Shown here: one piece after another, positions 44,401-53,900 of the stretch
Numbering within the stretch: position 1 is the first letter of the stretch
Layout: every line of letters begins with the position of its first letter
NCBI GenBank assembly: GCA_017311315.1
Contig: CM029669.1
Span: forward strand, 17,519,102 to 17,583,101
DNA: 64,000 bases
Direction of reading: 5' to 3'
DNA from: Dendrocalamus latiflorus
Lineage: Eukaryota; Streptophyta; Magnoliopsida; Poales; Poaceae
Notes under the pieces: model-generated
What the model saw: the letters and a program-made list of their open reading frames with translations, nothing else
Databases searched by the model: none
What the model was told of the DNA's origin: nothing
Translations under genes and position numbers: made by a program

Positions 44401-44752
44401 AGCTAGGTTGGAGGATTTTTTTGAGCCCATGAGTATAACAAGGACGCACTCACGCGCTCAACACCACACACACACCTACACACACCCACGTGGGTGCGTC
44501 TAATGCACATACTTGAGACTAGAGATGGAGACTCAGAATCTCCGGGAGCGCAGACATGCACTTTGATCACTGAATTCACCTACGTGTGCATATGTACTCA
44601 AAGGACACTATTCACATGAACAGTACTGAAGGGGCACTAATTATGTGAACAGTGCACCCTCTCAAAAATCGTGCGGCGCCACGGTTCGAAGCCGGGTGGG
44701 TGAAGCATCCACCAACTGAGCCCGTGCTTGGCCACAGCTAGGGTGGAGGATT
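44401..44752 (-). mobile_element. tRNA-derived SINE with 17-bp target duplication
   Basis: The body at 44418-44735 reads on the minus strand. Near its 5' end it has an A-box-like GGCTCAGTTGGTG and a B-box-like GGCTTCGAACC at the spacing of an RNA polymerase III promoter. A unique body follows, then an A7 tail (T run at 44418-44424 on plus). The flanking repeats AGCTAGGTTGGAGGATT (44401-44417) and AGCTAGGGTGGAGGATT (44736-44752) differ at one base and are the target-site duplication. It encodes nothing and would move using LINE machinery. Confidence 0.85.
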
Positions 44753-44879
44753 GAAGGGCATTGATGACAATGTAGGAATTTTAAAAAAAAATTCTACAGA
44801 AATTGAATTATTTTTACAACGGTGTAAGTATATATGTGTATTCAAACTTGGAGTACAGTGCATTTGAAATTGAGTGTAC

Positions 44880-45115
44880 TCATTTCACATTGTAGCACTA
44901 AGGTATTGCTCTAAATGGCTTCTATTTTTGGTTTCTTAATTTCATCTTTTTTGGTCTTTTGTTTTTTGGCCTTTTGCTTTTCTTTTTTCCTCTTATTCTT
45001 TGCATTGTTTATGATGATATAATATTATTTTTATTTTTTATTTTCTAAATTTTATTACTCAGAAAAGCTAATGACTGTTACAATGTATTCTCAACCGTTA
45101 TAGTATAAGAAAAAA
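44880..45115. mobile_element. Degenerate Tourist-like MITE
   Basis: It shows GTTTATGATGATATAATATT preceded by T-rich sequence with CTTTTGTTTTTTGGCC. Same plan as 33453-33682, without clear ends. Confidence 0.5.
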
Positions 45116-45260
45116 GGCACGAGTTATAATCCAGGGAGTGGGGCATTACAACATACCCTTAATATGATCAGATGGAAAAAAGAAGGGCATGCCCAATGTT
45201 GACCAGCGCATGTTGCGGAGCCATCTGCAGCTGCACGGCCCGATCCAAAAATGGCACTTA

Positions 45261-45997
45261 GAGCAGCTTCAGTAGGGCCCCTACTTGGCCTCTCAAACTC
45301 AAATTTGAGAGCCAGAGCAAAAAACTCAGCTCCAACAGGGCCCCTATTTGGCTCTCAAAAATAGGAGGCCTCTCAAATGAGGTCTCCAAGCCCTCATTCC
45401 TAGGAGCCCTCTCCTGACTCTCATTCTTCGGTTTTTTCCCGCTCGGTGAAACTTCCCCCGCGCCCCCCAAAATCCGCCGCTTCTGCTCGCCCCCCGTCTC
45501 GCCCGACTCCTCCGCTTCCGCTCGCCCCCCGCCTCGCCCGACTCCTCCGCTGCCGCCCGTGTCCCCCGCGCGCCGCCAAAATCCCCCACCTCCGCCGCTT
45601 CCGCTCGCCCCCGCCTCGCCCGACTCCTCTGCCGCCGCTCGTGTCCCCCTTGCGCCGCCAAAATCCCCCGCCTCTGCCGCTTCCGCTCGCCCCCGCCTCG
45701 CCCGACTCCTCCGCTCGCCCGCCGCCTCCGCTCGCCCGCCGCCATGCCCGTCGCCTCGCCCGACGCCTCCGCCCGTCGCCGTCGCAGCCAAAATCCCCTG
45801 CTCGCCCGGGGCCTCTGCTCGCCTCCGACCGGATTTGAGGAGTGGGTCCTATGTGTCAGTGTGTAGTGGAATGGATTGGAGGGCTTAGATTTGAGGAGTG
45901 CTGTTGGAGTAGATGCAAAAAAAAACTGGGCCCTCAAAAATAGGAGGAGCCCTCAAATCAAAACTAGGGGCCCTGAGGGCTACTGCTGGAGTTGCTC
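45261..45997. mobile_element. Large MITE with a GC-rich insert, TTA duplication
   Basis: The ends GAGCAGCTTCAGTAG and CTACTGCTGGAGTTGCTC are inverted repeats of the family at 17051-17298, flanked by TTA (45258-45260 and 45998-46000). The outer parts match that family (CCCTCAAA and GAGGGC blocks). The middle (about 45440-45835) is a GC-rich block absent from the 248-bp relative. Long open frames on both strands here (for example 45258-45791, minus) reflect the GC repeats. Confidence 0.85.
45470..45835. repeat. GC-rich minisatellite inside the MITE
   Basis: Repeated CGCCCGACTCCTCCGC, TTCCGCTCGCCCCCGCC and AAAATCCCCC blocks in slightly varied order. It may be a captured and amplified host fragment or amplification of an originally short GC stretch. 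Confidence 0.7.
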
Positions 45998-46000
45998 TTA

Positions 46001-46271
46001 GAATGGAACATGGCCCAGCCCGTCTATATGGAGTAACAAATGTAGTCCTTAATTTCCTGTCTTAGATCACGCGAGCCCAAACCCATAACCCACGTTCTGA
46101 AGATGCAATCAATTATAGAACAGCTGATATGACGAGTGTATTAGTGCAATGTCGTAAAACACATGTTTAGAACGAATTAACTTTCATGAACTCCCAACGC
46201 TATTAAGTTTCCAGATTGACGCTCGTTAACTCAAGCAATTCGCGTAACCTCCTTCCTTCCACCTCCCCCGA
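46001..46271. other. Upstream spacer of the EC1-like relic
   Basis: Unique sequence with no ORF; probably the former promoter region. Confidence 0.35.
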
Positions 46272-46278
46272 TATAATA
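46272..46278 (+). promoter_or_regulatory. TATA-like box of the EC1-like relic
   Basis: TATAATA lies 60 bp upstream of the ATG at 46332. Confidence 0.5.
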
Positions 46279-46331
46279 CAACTTCCATATACATAAGCTT
46301 GAGTAGTTGAGTGCAACCACAGGACACAACA

Positions 46332-46760
46332 ATGGCGACCAAGACCACGTTCATGATCTCCTCCTGCCTCCTCCTAGCCCACCTCCTCGTTGCACCCACC
46401 GATACGGTGGCGAAAACGATCCGCTCCGGCAGCAGCCGTGGACGACGGCCCCGTGCTCCCCTTGTTCCCCGGCGGCGCCGTCGGCTGCTGGAAGGCGGTG
46501 CTGCAGGCGGAGAGCTGCACCGGCGACTTCCTCCGGTCGCTTGCGTCCCTGGACGCCGTCGCCCGCGATCCGGGAACGTTGAGAAATTGGATCGACAGTC
46601 AAAGACACGCGGCCCGTGATGACCGACAAATTTGATTCCGGGACGCCACCGGCCATGAGCCCATTGCAGATGTTCCAGGCCGGCCCATGCTGTGCTGCGA
46701 GAAGATGGGCCGCATGAGCGATCGGCCGTGTGAAGTGGGCTTCTTTTTCCTAGGCTTCAC
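46332..46760 (+). pseudogene. EC1/ECA1-like (prolamin-like domain) secreted protein, decayed
   Basis: The ATG at 46332 starts MATKTTFMISSCLLLAHLLV, a clear signal peptide. A frame change of +1 is then needed to read DDGPVLPLFPGGAVGCWKAV and LQAESCTGDFLRSL. The spacing C-x9-C followed by TGD is that of the prolamin-like domain of plant ECA1/EC1 proteins (CWxALxELKSCTNE). EC1 proteins are Cys-rich peptides secreted by the egg cell that help sperm activation. In the same second frame a stop occurs at about 46633, and a CC-containing piece (MLCCEKMGRMSDRP) follows at 46687, about 60 residues after SCTGD rather than the usual 15-20. So there is a frameshift, a premature stop and probably an insertion of about 130 bases. 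The product cannot be a normal EC1 protein. Confidence 0.6.
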
Positions 46761-46997
46761 GCGGAGCCCATCGGGTGCGCGTCCCAGGTTCGAGGCTTCG
46801 AGCCCACTCCCTCTCAGGGAAACAGAAGGAAATTTTCCATTCCTCACGTCAGTCATTGCAGTTACTTCGCCAACTGCCCCATCTCCATCCCAGTGTCTCG
46901 TCAGACAAGCGGAGTCGACGCCAAAACCGAGAGGCAAATTCTACCAAGGCAAGTTCTCAACTGACCTATATTGCTTTATAAGTTATAACTGTATATA

Positions 46998-47226
46998 AGA
47001 TCTGTTTTTTAGTTTTGGTTTATAGTTTTTTCTGTGGTTTATAGTCTTTAGGCTATTCGTGTGAGAGAGTACGAAGTAACAAAAACTCGGTTTTGGCTGA
47101 TTTAAATAAAATCATTACAGTGTGTATTATAATCAACTTGTAGACTCTGTTTTTAAAAGACATCTCGTTTAAAAATTAGTTACAGTAGAAAACAAAAAAA
47201 CTTTTTGAAACAGAAAAAAATCTACA
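46998..47226 (-). mobile_element. MITE family A copy (inverted)
   Basis: Minus-strand order: TACTGTAACTAATTTTTAAA, CGAGATGTCTTTTAAAA, GTCTACAAGTTGATTATAAT, TTATTTAAATCAGCC, CTCTCACACGAATAGCC, AACCACAG. These are the family A blocks of 9624-9867. Confidence 0.6.
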
Positions 47227-47346
47227 GAAAAAGCGAAAAGGAACTAATAATAACTATACAGCTAGCTAGTGCTCGCCAACTATGCGAGCCATCGTGTCAG
47301 CCTATTCGCGCAGATGGAAACGTCCATCAATGCAGCAACGCAGACT

Positions 47347-47852
47347 GTTCGGCTCCTGTTTGGTTCACGTAGAAGTAGAATCTGGCTCGTATCTGAGAGC
47401 CAGGCTCTCGTGGGACAGATTAAGCGCATGCAACGCTGTCGTGTTTGGTTCACGTACGAGTAGAGCCTGGCTGAGAAGAGATATTGTTTGGTTGCCTGTA
47501 CGAAGATATGTTGCATGAGATAAAAATAATATAAGATTATGATTATGATTATGAAGATATGTTATATGAGATGCTCGTATCTTATTATATCTTAAACTTC
47601 TTCAAAACACGTTAATAATACTTGATATTTACTAATCTACACTAATAACATCATCAGCTGACTAATCACCTGCATCCCGTGAGCCTGGCTCCCCAGAAAC
47701 GCCCGATTTCCACGTTTCTCCAGAGCCTGACTGCGGGGGGAATCTTGCATGAGCAGAGCCAGGATGAACCCAGTGACCAGGCAACCAAACAAGGAGATCC
47801 TGCATCCGGCCAGCCTGGTTCAACCGGATGCAGGCAACCAAACACGCCCTAA
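47347..47852. mobile_element. MITE-like element with TGTTTGGTT ends
   Basis: The left end GGCTCCTGTTTGGTTCACG and the right end GCAACCAAACACGCCC are imperfect inverted repeats. Within the left arm GTTTGGTTCACGTA occurs twice about 90 bp apart, indicating a partial duplication or a nested relative. No matching 3-bp duplication was found. Confidence 0.6.
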
Positions 47853-47983
47853 AATGTAGCACTGCTGGTACTCGTGGTGTCCTTTGCTTGAAGAGCGTTT
47901 CTAGTCTAGCGTGGTAACACACGAACAATTTTCGCTATCACGTAGATTAAAAGCGAAGGAAGAAAACTAAATGTTTATAATCA

Positions 47984-48420
47984 ATGTACTGGAAATGCTC
48001 GAGCGGTGCTAATCTGTTTGAACTTATCCATTGTGATTTATGGGCATCTTCAATTTTGAGTATTTGGCTATTCCTCATCATAAACTCTTTGGTCACAAAC
48101 CATCTTATGATCATCAAGTATTTGGATGCTTATTCTATCCGAATATATCTTCTACCGCACCACATAAAATTTCCCCTAGTTCTGTACTGTGTTTTTCTTG
48201 AGTATTCTTCCCATCATCAAGGCTACAGATGTTTTGATCCTTCCTCAAAATGTGTCCTCATATCCCGATATGTTCTCTTTGACGAACATATTTTTTCTTT
48301 TGCTGCCGCCTCAATTCCTCCCATAACTAATTCTCTTTAATTTCTTCGTCATCACACTTTGACCAATACTGTCCCTGCCATCACCTATGGCGGTGTGTCA
48401 CCTACACCAATTGGGGTTGC
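47984..48420 (+). pseudogene. Ty1/copia integrase fragment
   Basis: FELIHCDLW, then after a deletion YPNISSTAPHK in one frame and VFLEYSSHHQGYRCFDPSSK with CVLISRYVLFDE in another, are diagnostic of the C-terminal half of copia integrase. The catalytic core between HCDLW and the YPN block is missing and at least one frameshift is present. It is followed by a Ser/Thr/Pro/Ala-rich linker (about 48361-48420), then by a MITE. Confidence 0.8.
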
Positions 48421-48423
48421 TAC

Positions 48424-48767
48424 GAGCAAGTTTAATAAGGCTGACTGTACTAGCTATAAGGGAATCCATGTCAGCATAGTCCTATGTGGAGGGGAGAGAA
48501 AAGGAGAGAGAGAGCCAAGCCGACTCCCATGCAAGAGTCAGGTTATAGCACAGGAAAAGAGGCATTATCCATGCATGTACCTATAGAACTAATTGCTATA
48601 CCCATGAATGTATTAAATTATCAATACCCATGTATGTATTAAATGATTGAGAGCTCTTGTGGAGACAACTTATAGCCAGCTTATTGTATGAGTTGACTGC
48701 ATCATTATCTTTTGATGACATGGAAATGTATTGGAGGTAGCAGCTATCTGTACTATTAAACTTGCTC
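48424..48767. mobile_element. MITE with GAGCAAGTTTAATA ends, TAC duplication
   Basis: The ends GAGCAAGTTTAATA and TATTAAACTTGCTC are perfect 14-bp inverted repeats flanked by TAC (48421-48423 and 48768-48770). It lies in the copia linker. Internally ATGTATTAAAT is repeated. The ends are distinct from the GAGCAACTCC family despite the similar first bases. Confidence 0.85.
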
Positions 48768-50002
48768 TACTATCGCTGCACCCACTGCTGCTTCGCTACC
48801 ACTGCATACTGCCCATTTACTGCCAGCTGCTAGTGCCGTTGTTGCACCCTACCCGCAGTGACATGAAGCCATATCTGGCCCCGACGATGAAAATTCCGAG
48901 AATGGCCTATCCGTCTACGGATTTCCGAATTTGGCCCCCTGGCACGCCCCCACTTTGTGAGCTGCCAGGCACGCTTGTGCAGCACGCCCAAACCCTCCTG
49001 GCGCGGCCCTCCACCCGCACGCTCATTGCACCAGCACACCTACTAACTCTGGCACCCAAGTCGTCATTGCCAACAACCTCATTGCACACGCCTCTGTGCT
49101 GGTAGACCCCGTTGCACGTGTGATAGAGGGCACTCTAGTGGCGGTCCTCAAAACACTGCAACGTGAGCTAGCAGACCTTCAGAGAGCCATGTGGCAGATG
49201 TAAGAGGCTCGGAGACAATAAACACCTACAGCAATGGTTGCGGAGGTCACTGTCGAAAGGGCAGACATCCGTGCCCCTACTATCACTCGTAACACACTCC
49301 AATGTGTGGACCTAGAGTCTCCTCTATTTGCCAGCATGCAGCAATCCGCATGGCCGGAAGACTTCAAGATGCCTACGGTCGAACCGTATATGGGTGATAC
49401 GGACCCCGGGAGTTCGTACGCATCTATGAGATAGCCATCGAAGCGGCGGGGGTGACAACTTGATGAAGGCAAAGGGATTGCCGCTCACCCTTCAAGGGAT
49501 AACACTCTCCTAGTTCTTCACCATTGCACTAAACTCTATATATGCATAGGAGCAAATTCGAGACCGCATGTACAATAACTTCCTGGGAAATTACGTCGAG
49601 CAGGAGGATGCAGACCAGCTTTTTGCCATCAAGCAAAAGCTTTCTGAGAAGCTCTGGGAATATTTCAAGCGCTTCGCCAAAGTCTGTTGCTAAGTCAAGG
49701 ATGTAAATGAGACCACCGTCATCAATGCAACAATACGAGTTCTTCGTCCAGGTCCGTTGGTTGAGTATAATGTGTGCGAGCCTATAAAGATGATCGCAAA
49801 ACTCTTCGATAAGATGGAGAAATATGCAAGGGCCGAAGAAGATGTGTAGTGGCGCCGGGGCAATGCTTTTGAGGCAAAGCAATCATCTGATCCTTTGAAG
49901 GACAGCTCCATCCACATGCAGCGGAAGGGCAAATAGCCCAAATACGTCCTCGACATCGAGGGTGGTAGAGATGGTAACAACACTTCGGCCAGCCAGGGAC
50001 GT
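48768..50002 (+). pseudogene. Degenerate retroelement coding, Ty3/gypsy gag in the second half
   Basis: From about 49230 the plus strand reads LESPLFASMQQSAWPEDFKM, PTVEPYMGDTDP, then after a frameshift EFVRIYEIAIEAAGG, LPLTLQGI, NNFLGNYVEQEDADQLFAIK and LWEYFKRFAKVC, the order found in gypsy gag proteins (Retrotrans_gag type). At least four in-frame stops and one frameshift break it. It ends abruptly at a TGTTGG boundary (50003), where an LTR in the opposite orientation has inserted. The part at 48768-49200 is diffuse Ala/Pro-rich sequence and may belong to the copia linker or to gag. Confidence 0.7.
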
Positions 50003-51190
50003 GTTGGATCAAGGAGGCCGACTAGAGGGGGGTGAATAGGCGGTCCAAAAAATTCTTCTCTAATTAATTATTAATTCTTATTTGGCTAAACCAAACAAAT
50101 AATATAGAAGCTTAACTCAAAAATGTTTAGCACAAATAACACCTAAAACAGTCAGGTTCACCTAAGTGCACCAACATGATAAGCCTATGTAAAGGTTTAC
50201 AATCCTACGATGATAAGTAATCAATTTAATTCTATGAATATAAATTGCTTGAATGTAAATTGAGCACAAGAATACAAATTGCAATTGACATGGCTGTTTT
50301 TTACCATGGTGATCGGAGACTTGCTGGTCTCCTCTAATCCACAATGAGGTTAGCCCAAGGAATTGGATTGGCTCCATGAATTAAGTTGAAATACCTCTAT
50401 CCACTAGTGGTACTCTTTTTCACTCCAGATACGTGAGCTCCAACCTTCACAACTTTGCTAGGTCTTCTCACAACCTTCTTTGATAAGGTCACCACGCATG
50501 ACACCTCCATCACCGTCTAGGAGTCAGCAAACTCCAAGAATAATAAGTCAAGCCCCTCACTTGAATCTCATCACGTGCAACGTATGCACATCGCTCAAGT
50601 GGATACACAATCCACCTCTAGATGCAACACATACAGTCTAGAGCCTTCCTCCTTACTCACAAGGTGTAACACATACACAGTTAAGAGGAAGACCTCACAT
50701 TAGCTCAAGAGAGTGAAATAGAATGCTAAAAGTTATTCTCCAATTGGCTGCAAGGGGGTATATATACCCCACACCTCGAAACTAGCCATTGGGATAGAAA
50801 AACATGATTTCTGGAAGTACCGCAGGCAAAGGACCGGTACTTCTGCTTCCCTCAGCAACGATCAGAAAACTAGCCATTGCAGGCAAATCCGGTAGTTCCG
50901 ACAGCCAGAGTTTGGTACTACCAATCGTTAGAAGTACCACAGCTCTCGTGCAGAACTATTGATTTACTCAGGGACAAGAAGACTCCATACAGGTGTCTTT
51001 CAGGAAAAACATACCGCTACACAAGCCAGTCGTTCCACAAATCGGAAGTACCACTCACACAGAGCTGGTAGTACCACTCGCTGATTGGACCGCTCACAAA
51101 GAACCGATCAAATCGCTCACACAGAGCTGGTCGAAAGTGCCGATCATTGACTACACTAGTCCCTGACCACGTTAATCTCTGACCACATTG
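50003..51190 (-). repeat. LTR in minus orientation, relative of 37.6-38.2 kb
   Basis: On the plus strand it begins TGTTGGATCAAGG inside the gag relic. Read on the minus strand, it has a TATA (plus 50759-50766), the R/U5 blocks TCACTCTCTTGAGCTAATG, GTGAGTAAGGAGGAAGGC and GTTGCATCTAGAGGTGGAT, and the ending TTCACCCCCCTCTAGTC shared with the end of the 36-40.6 kb sequence. Its right border merges with the tandem arrays. No target duplication was confirmed. Confidence 0.65.
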
Positions 51191-51977
51191 TCCATCCAAT
51201 GGGTTGGGGATAGAGTGCGCTTTTCATGACTTTTATCCCATCGCTGACTTCGTCGATGCCCTTTTGAAGGGTGGGGATAGAGTGCACGTTTTCAAGACTT
51301 TGTCCCGTCGTTGTCTTCATCGACGCCTGTCCGAAGGGTCAGGGATGAAGCATGTGCTTTTCACAACTTTGTCTCGCCGTTTACTTCGTCAACGCTCATC
51401 CGAAGGGTGGGGACGGAGCACATGTTTTCAAGACTTCGTCCTACCACCGACTTTGTCGATGCCCATCCGAAGGATAGGGGATAGAGCGTGCATTTCAAAA
51501 CTTCATCCTACCACCCACTTCATCGATGTACTTCCCAAGGGTGGGGGATGGAGCGCTCGTTTCAAGACTTTGACCCTCCGCCAATTTCGTCGATGCCCAT
51601 CCGAAGGGTGGGGGATGAAACGTTTATTTTCAACATTTTGTCCCGCCGCTGACTTCGCCAACGCCTATCTGAAGGGTGAGAGATGGAGCGCATGATTTTC
51701 GTGACTTTGTCTTACCACTGACTTCGTCGATGCTCATCCGAAGGGTGGGAGACAAAGCGCGCACCTTTCAAGACTTTATTCAGCTGCCGGATTTGTCGAT
51801 GCCTGTTTGAAGGATGGGGGATGGAGTGTGCATTTCAAGACTTCGTGCTATCACCGACTTCATCGATGCACGTCCCAAGGCTAGGGGACAGAGCGCGCAT
51901 ATCAAGACTTTGACCCTTCGCTGACTTCGTCAATGCCCATCCTAGGGGTGGGGGATGGAGCACGTGTTTCAAGCCTG
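51190..51977. repeat. 67-69-bp tandem array, first block
   Basis: About eleven units have CGATGCC or a variant at 51254, 51321, 51390, 51457, 51524, 51591, 51659, 51728, 51797, 51864 and 51931. The unit contains CCGAAGGGTGGGGGATGGAG and TTTCAAGACTTTGTCC. Open frames through it are repeat translations. Confidence 0.9.
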
Positions 51978-52024
51978 AAATTATTATTTATTTGTAAGTG
52001 ATATTTCTATGACAACCTTATGGT

Positions 52025-52740
52025 CATGAGATTTTCCACGATCACTTCATTATGATAAGTCTTTCTGCGAGCATGTTATAGTCGTAAGTCTTGTATGACC
52101 ACATTATGATCGTAAGTCTTTCTATGACCATGCTATAGTCGTAAGCCTTGCCACGACCACTTCATGCTCGTAAGTCTTCCTACGTTCATGACATAGTCGT
52201 AAGCCTTTCCATGACAACTCCATGCTCGTACGTCTTGCTACGAGCATGGTATAGTCATAAGCCTTGCCATGACCACTTCATGATTGTAAGTCTTCCTACG
52301 ACCATGACATAGTCGTGACCTTTTCCATGACCACTTCATGATTGTAAGTCTTTCTACGAGCATGGTATAGTTGTAAGCATTGTCACGACCACTTCATAAT
52401 TGTAAGTCTTCCTATGACCATGCCATAGTCGTAAGCCTTGCCACGACCACTTAATGGTCACAAGACTTCCTATGACTATGACATAGTTGTAAGCCTTTCT
52501 ACGATAAATTCATAATCGTAAGTCTTTCTATGAGCATGATGTAGTCGTGAGCCTTTCTATGACCCCTCCATGCTCGTACGTCTTTCTACGAGCATGGTAT
52601 AGTCGTAAGCTTTGCCACGACTACTTCATGATTGTATGTCTTCCCACGACCATGACATCATCATAAGCCATCCTATGACCACCTCGTTGTCGTAAACTCT
52701 TCTATGACTAAGCCTTACTTCGAATGTCTTGTCTACGACA
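52025..52740. repeat. 29-bp tandem array inserted between the 67-bp blocks
   Basis: About 24 units of CGTAAGTCTTCCTACGACCA followed by TGACATAGT or close variants. Unit starts (GTAAG) at 52084, 52112, 52141, 52170 and 52199 show the 28-29-bp step. Alternate units are more alike, giving a 58-bp higher-order repeat. Confidence 0.9.
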
Positions 52741-52754
52741 ATCTACTCCCCTAC

Positions 52755-53215
52755 AAGGGATTGAGGTGGAGCGTGCATTTCAAGCCTTCCTTCATCCCGA
52801 CACCGACTTCGTCGACGCCAATCCGATGGGTGGGGGACAGAGCGCAGGTTTTAAAGACTTCGTCTCGCTACTGACATTATCGATGCCCGTCTGAAGGGTG
52901 GGGGATGGAGTACGTGTTTCAAACACTTCATTTCACTACCGACTTCATCGACGCCCGTTCGAAGGGTAGGGGATGGAGTGTGCATTTCAAAGACTTTGCC
53001 CTACCGCCGACTTCGTTGACGCTCGTTCGAAGGGTGGGCGATGGAGCGCATATTTCAAGACTTTGTCCTACCGCTGACTTCGTCAACACTCATCCAAATG
53101 GTTTGAGGATGGAGCGCGCACCTCAAGACTTTGTCCCACCATCAACTTCATCGATGCATGCTCGAAGGGTGGGCACAAACCATGTGCGTTTCAAGATTCT
53201 GTCCCAGCCTTCATA
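52755..53215. repeat. 67-bp tandem array, second block
   Basis: The unit of 51190-51977 resumes after the 29-bp array and continues for about seven units to 53215. Confidence 0.88.
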
Positions 53216-53900
53216 GAAGACCCACCCTTGCCTAGTGCGCTTCTATGTACTTGTGAGCCTCTTCGACTTCTCTTCAACTACTTGCAAAGACGAGCTATAG
53301 TCAAACAACATTCAATACTTCTAAGCACACGAAGACAACAATACTTCCACTACTACATCACGACCATAATGGTGCAATGTGGGCATGGTCACAGTAGTGA
53401 AAAATGGTTAGTCTAATTAATCTTTACAACAGTACAATGCTTGGAGCACACCATCACAAAGGGAGAAGCCTACTCGTTCGAGCTCTCTATCTTTATATAT
53501 TCTCCGAGGGAGGTGTCAGTCACCACGGGCCGCTCCACCCAGAAGCGCACTAACTCCTCTGTCTATCCCCCAGTGTTGAAGCCATTAGTGGAGAAGATGA
53601 TCCAGAATGAGGACACGATCTTCCTCAAGTACCTGCTTGCCATGCAAACACAATAACGATGAGGCCACGACACAAACATCCCATATTTTCCATTGCAAAA
53701 GTACTATTTACATGTCCTATAGGCAACCAATGCCCTACACAAAAAGGTGCTGATGGCCCCACACATGCAAGCTACGCTGCACATGGGCAAGATCAAAAAG
53801 CCTTAGTATCACACCTGCCGATCGACTGGGACGTTGGAGGTGGGGTCGCCATCTTTGTTCTATTGAAGAACCTCATGAAGCCAAGTTCCGAGGTCCATCC
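53216..53900. other. No gene recognised
   Basis: A short plus-strand frame at 53441-53656 (ends VLKPLVEKMIQNEDTIF) looks protein-like but is unidentified. A near-inverted pair CACTACTACATCACGACCAT and ATGGTCACAGTAGTG at 53348-53397 recalls CACTA-type ends, but no partner terminus was found. Confidence 0.35.

Noticed and set aside
45258..45937. 177- and 197-codon minus-strand ORFs
   Set aside because: They translate the GC-rich minisatellite within a MITE; composition only.
52025..52740. 29-bp regular repeats resembling a CRISPR array
   Set aside because: Head-to-tail minisatellite without spacers; the genome is a plant.
53346..53399. CACTA transposon terminus (CAGTAGTG)
   Set aside because: Only one possible end and no subterminal repeats or 3-bp duplication; the inverted pair is too short and too close.
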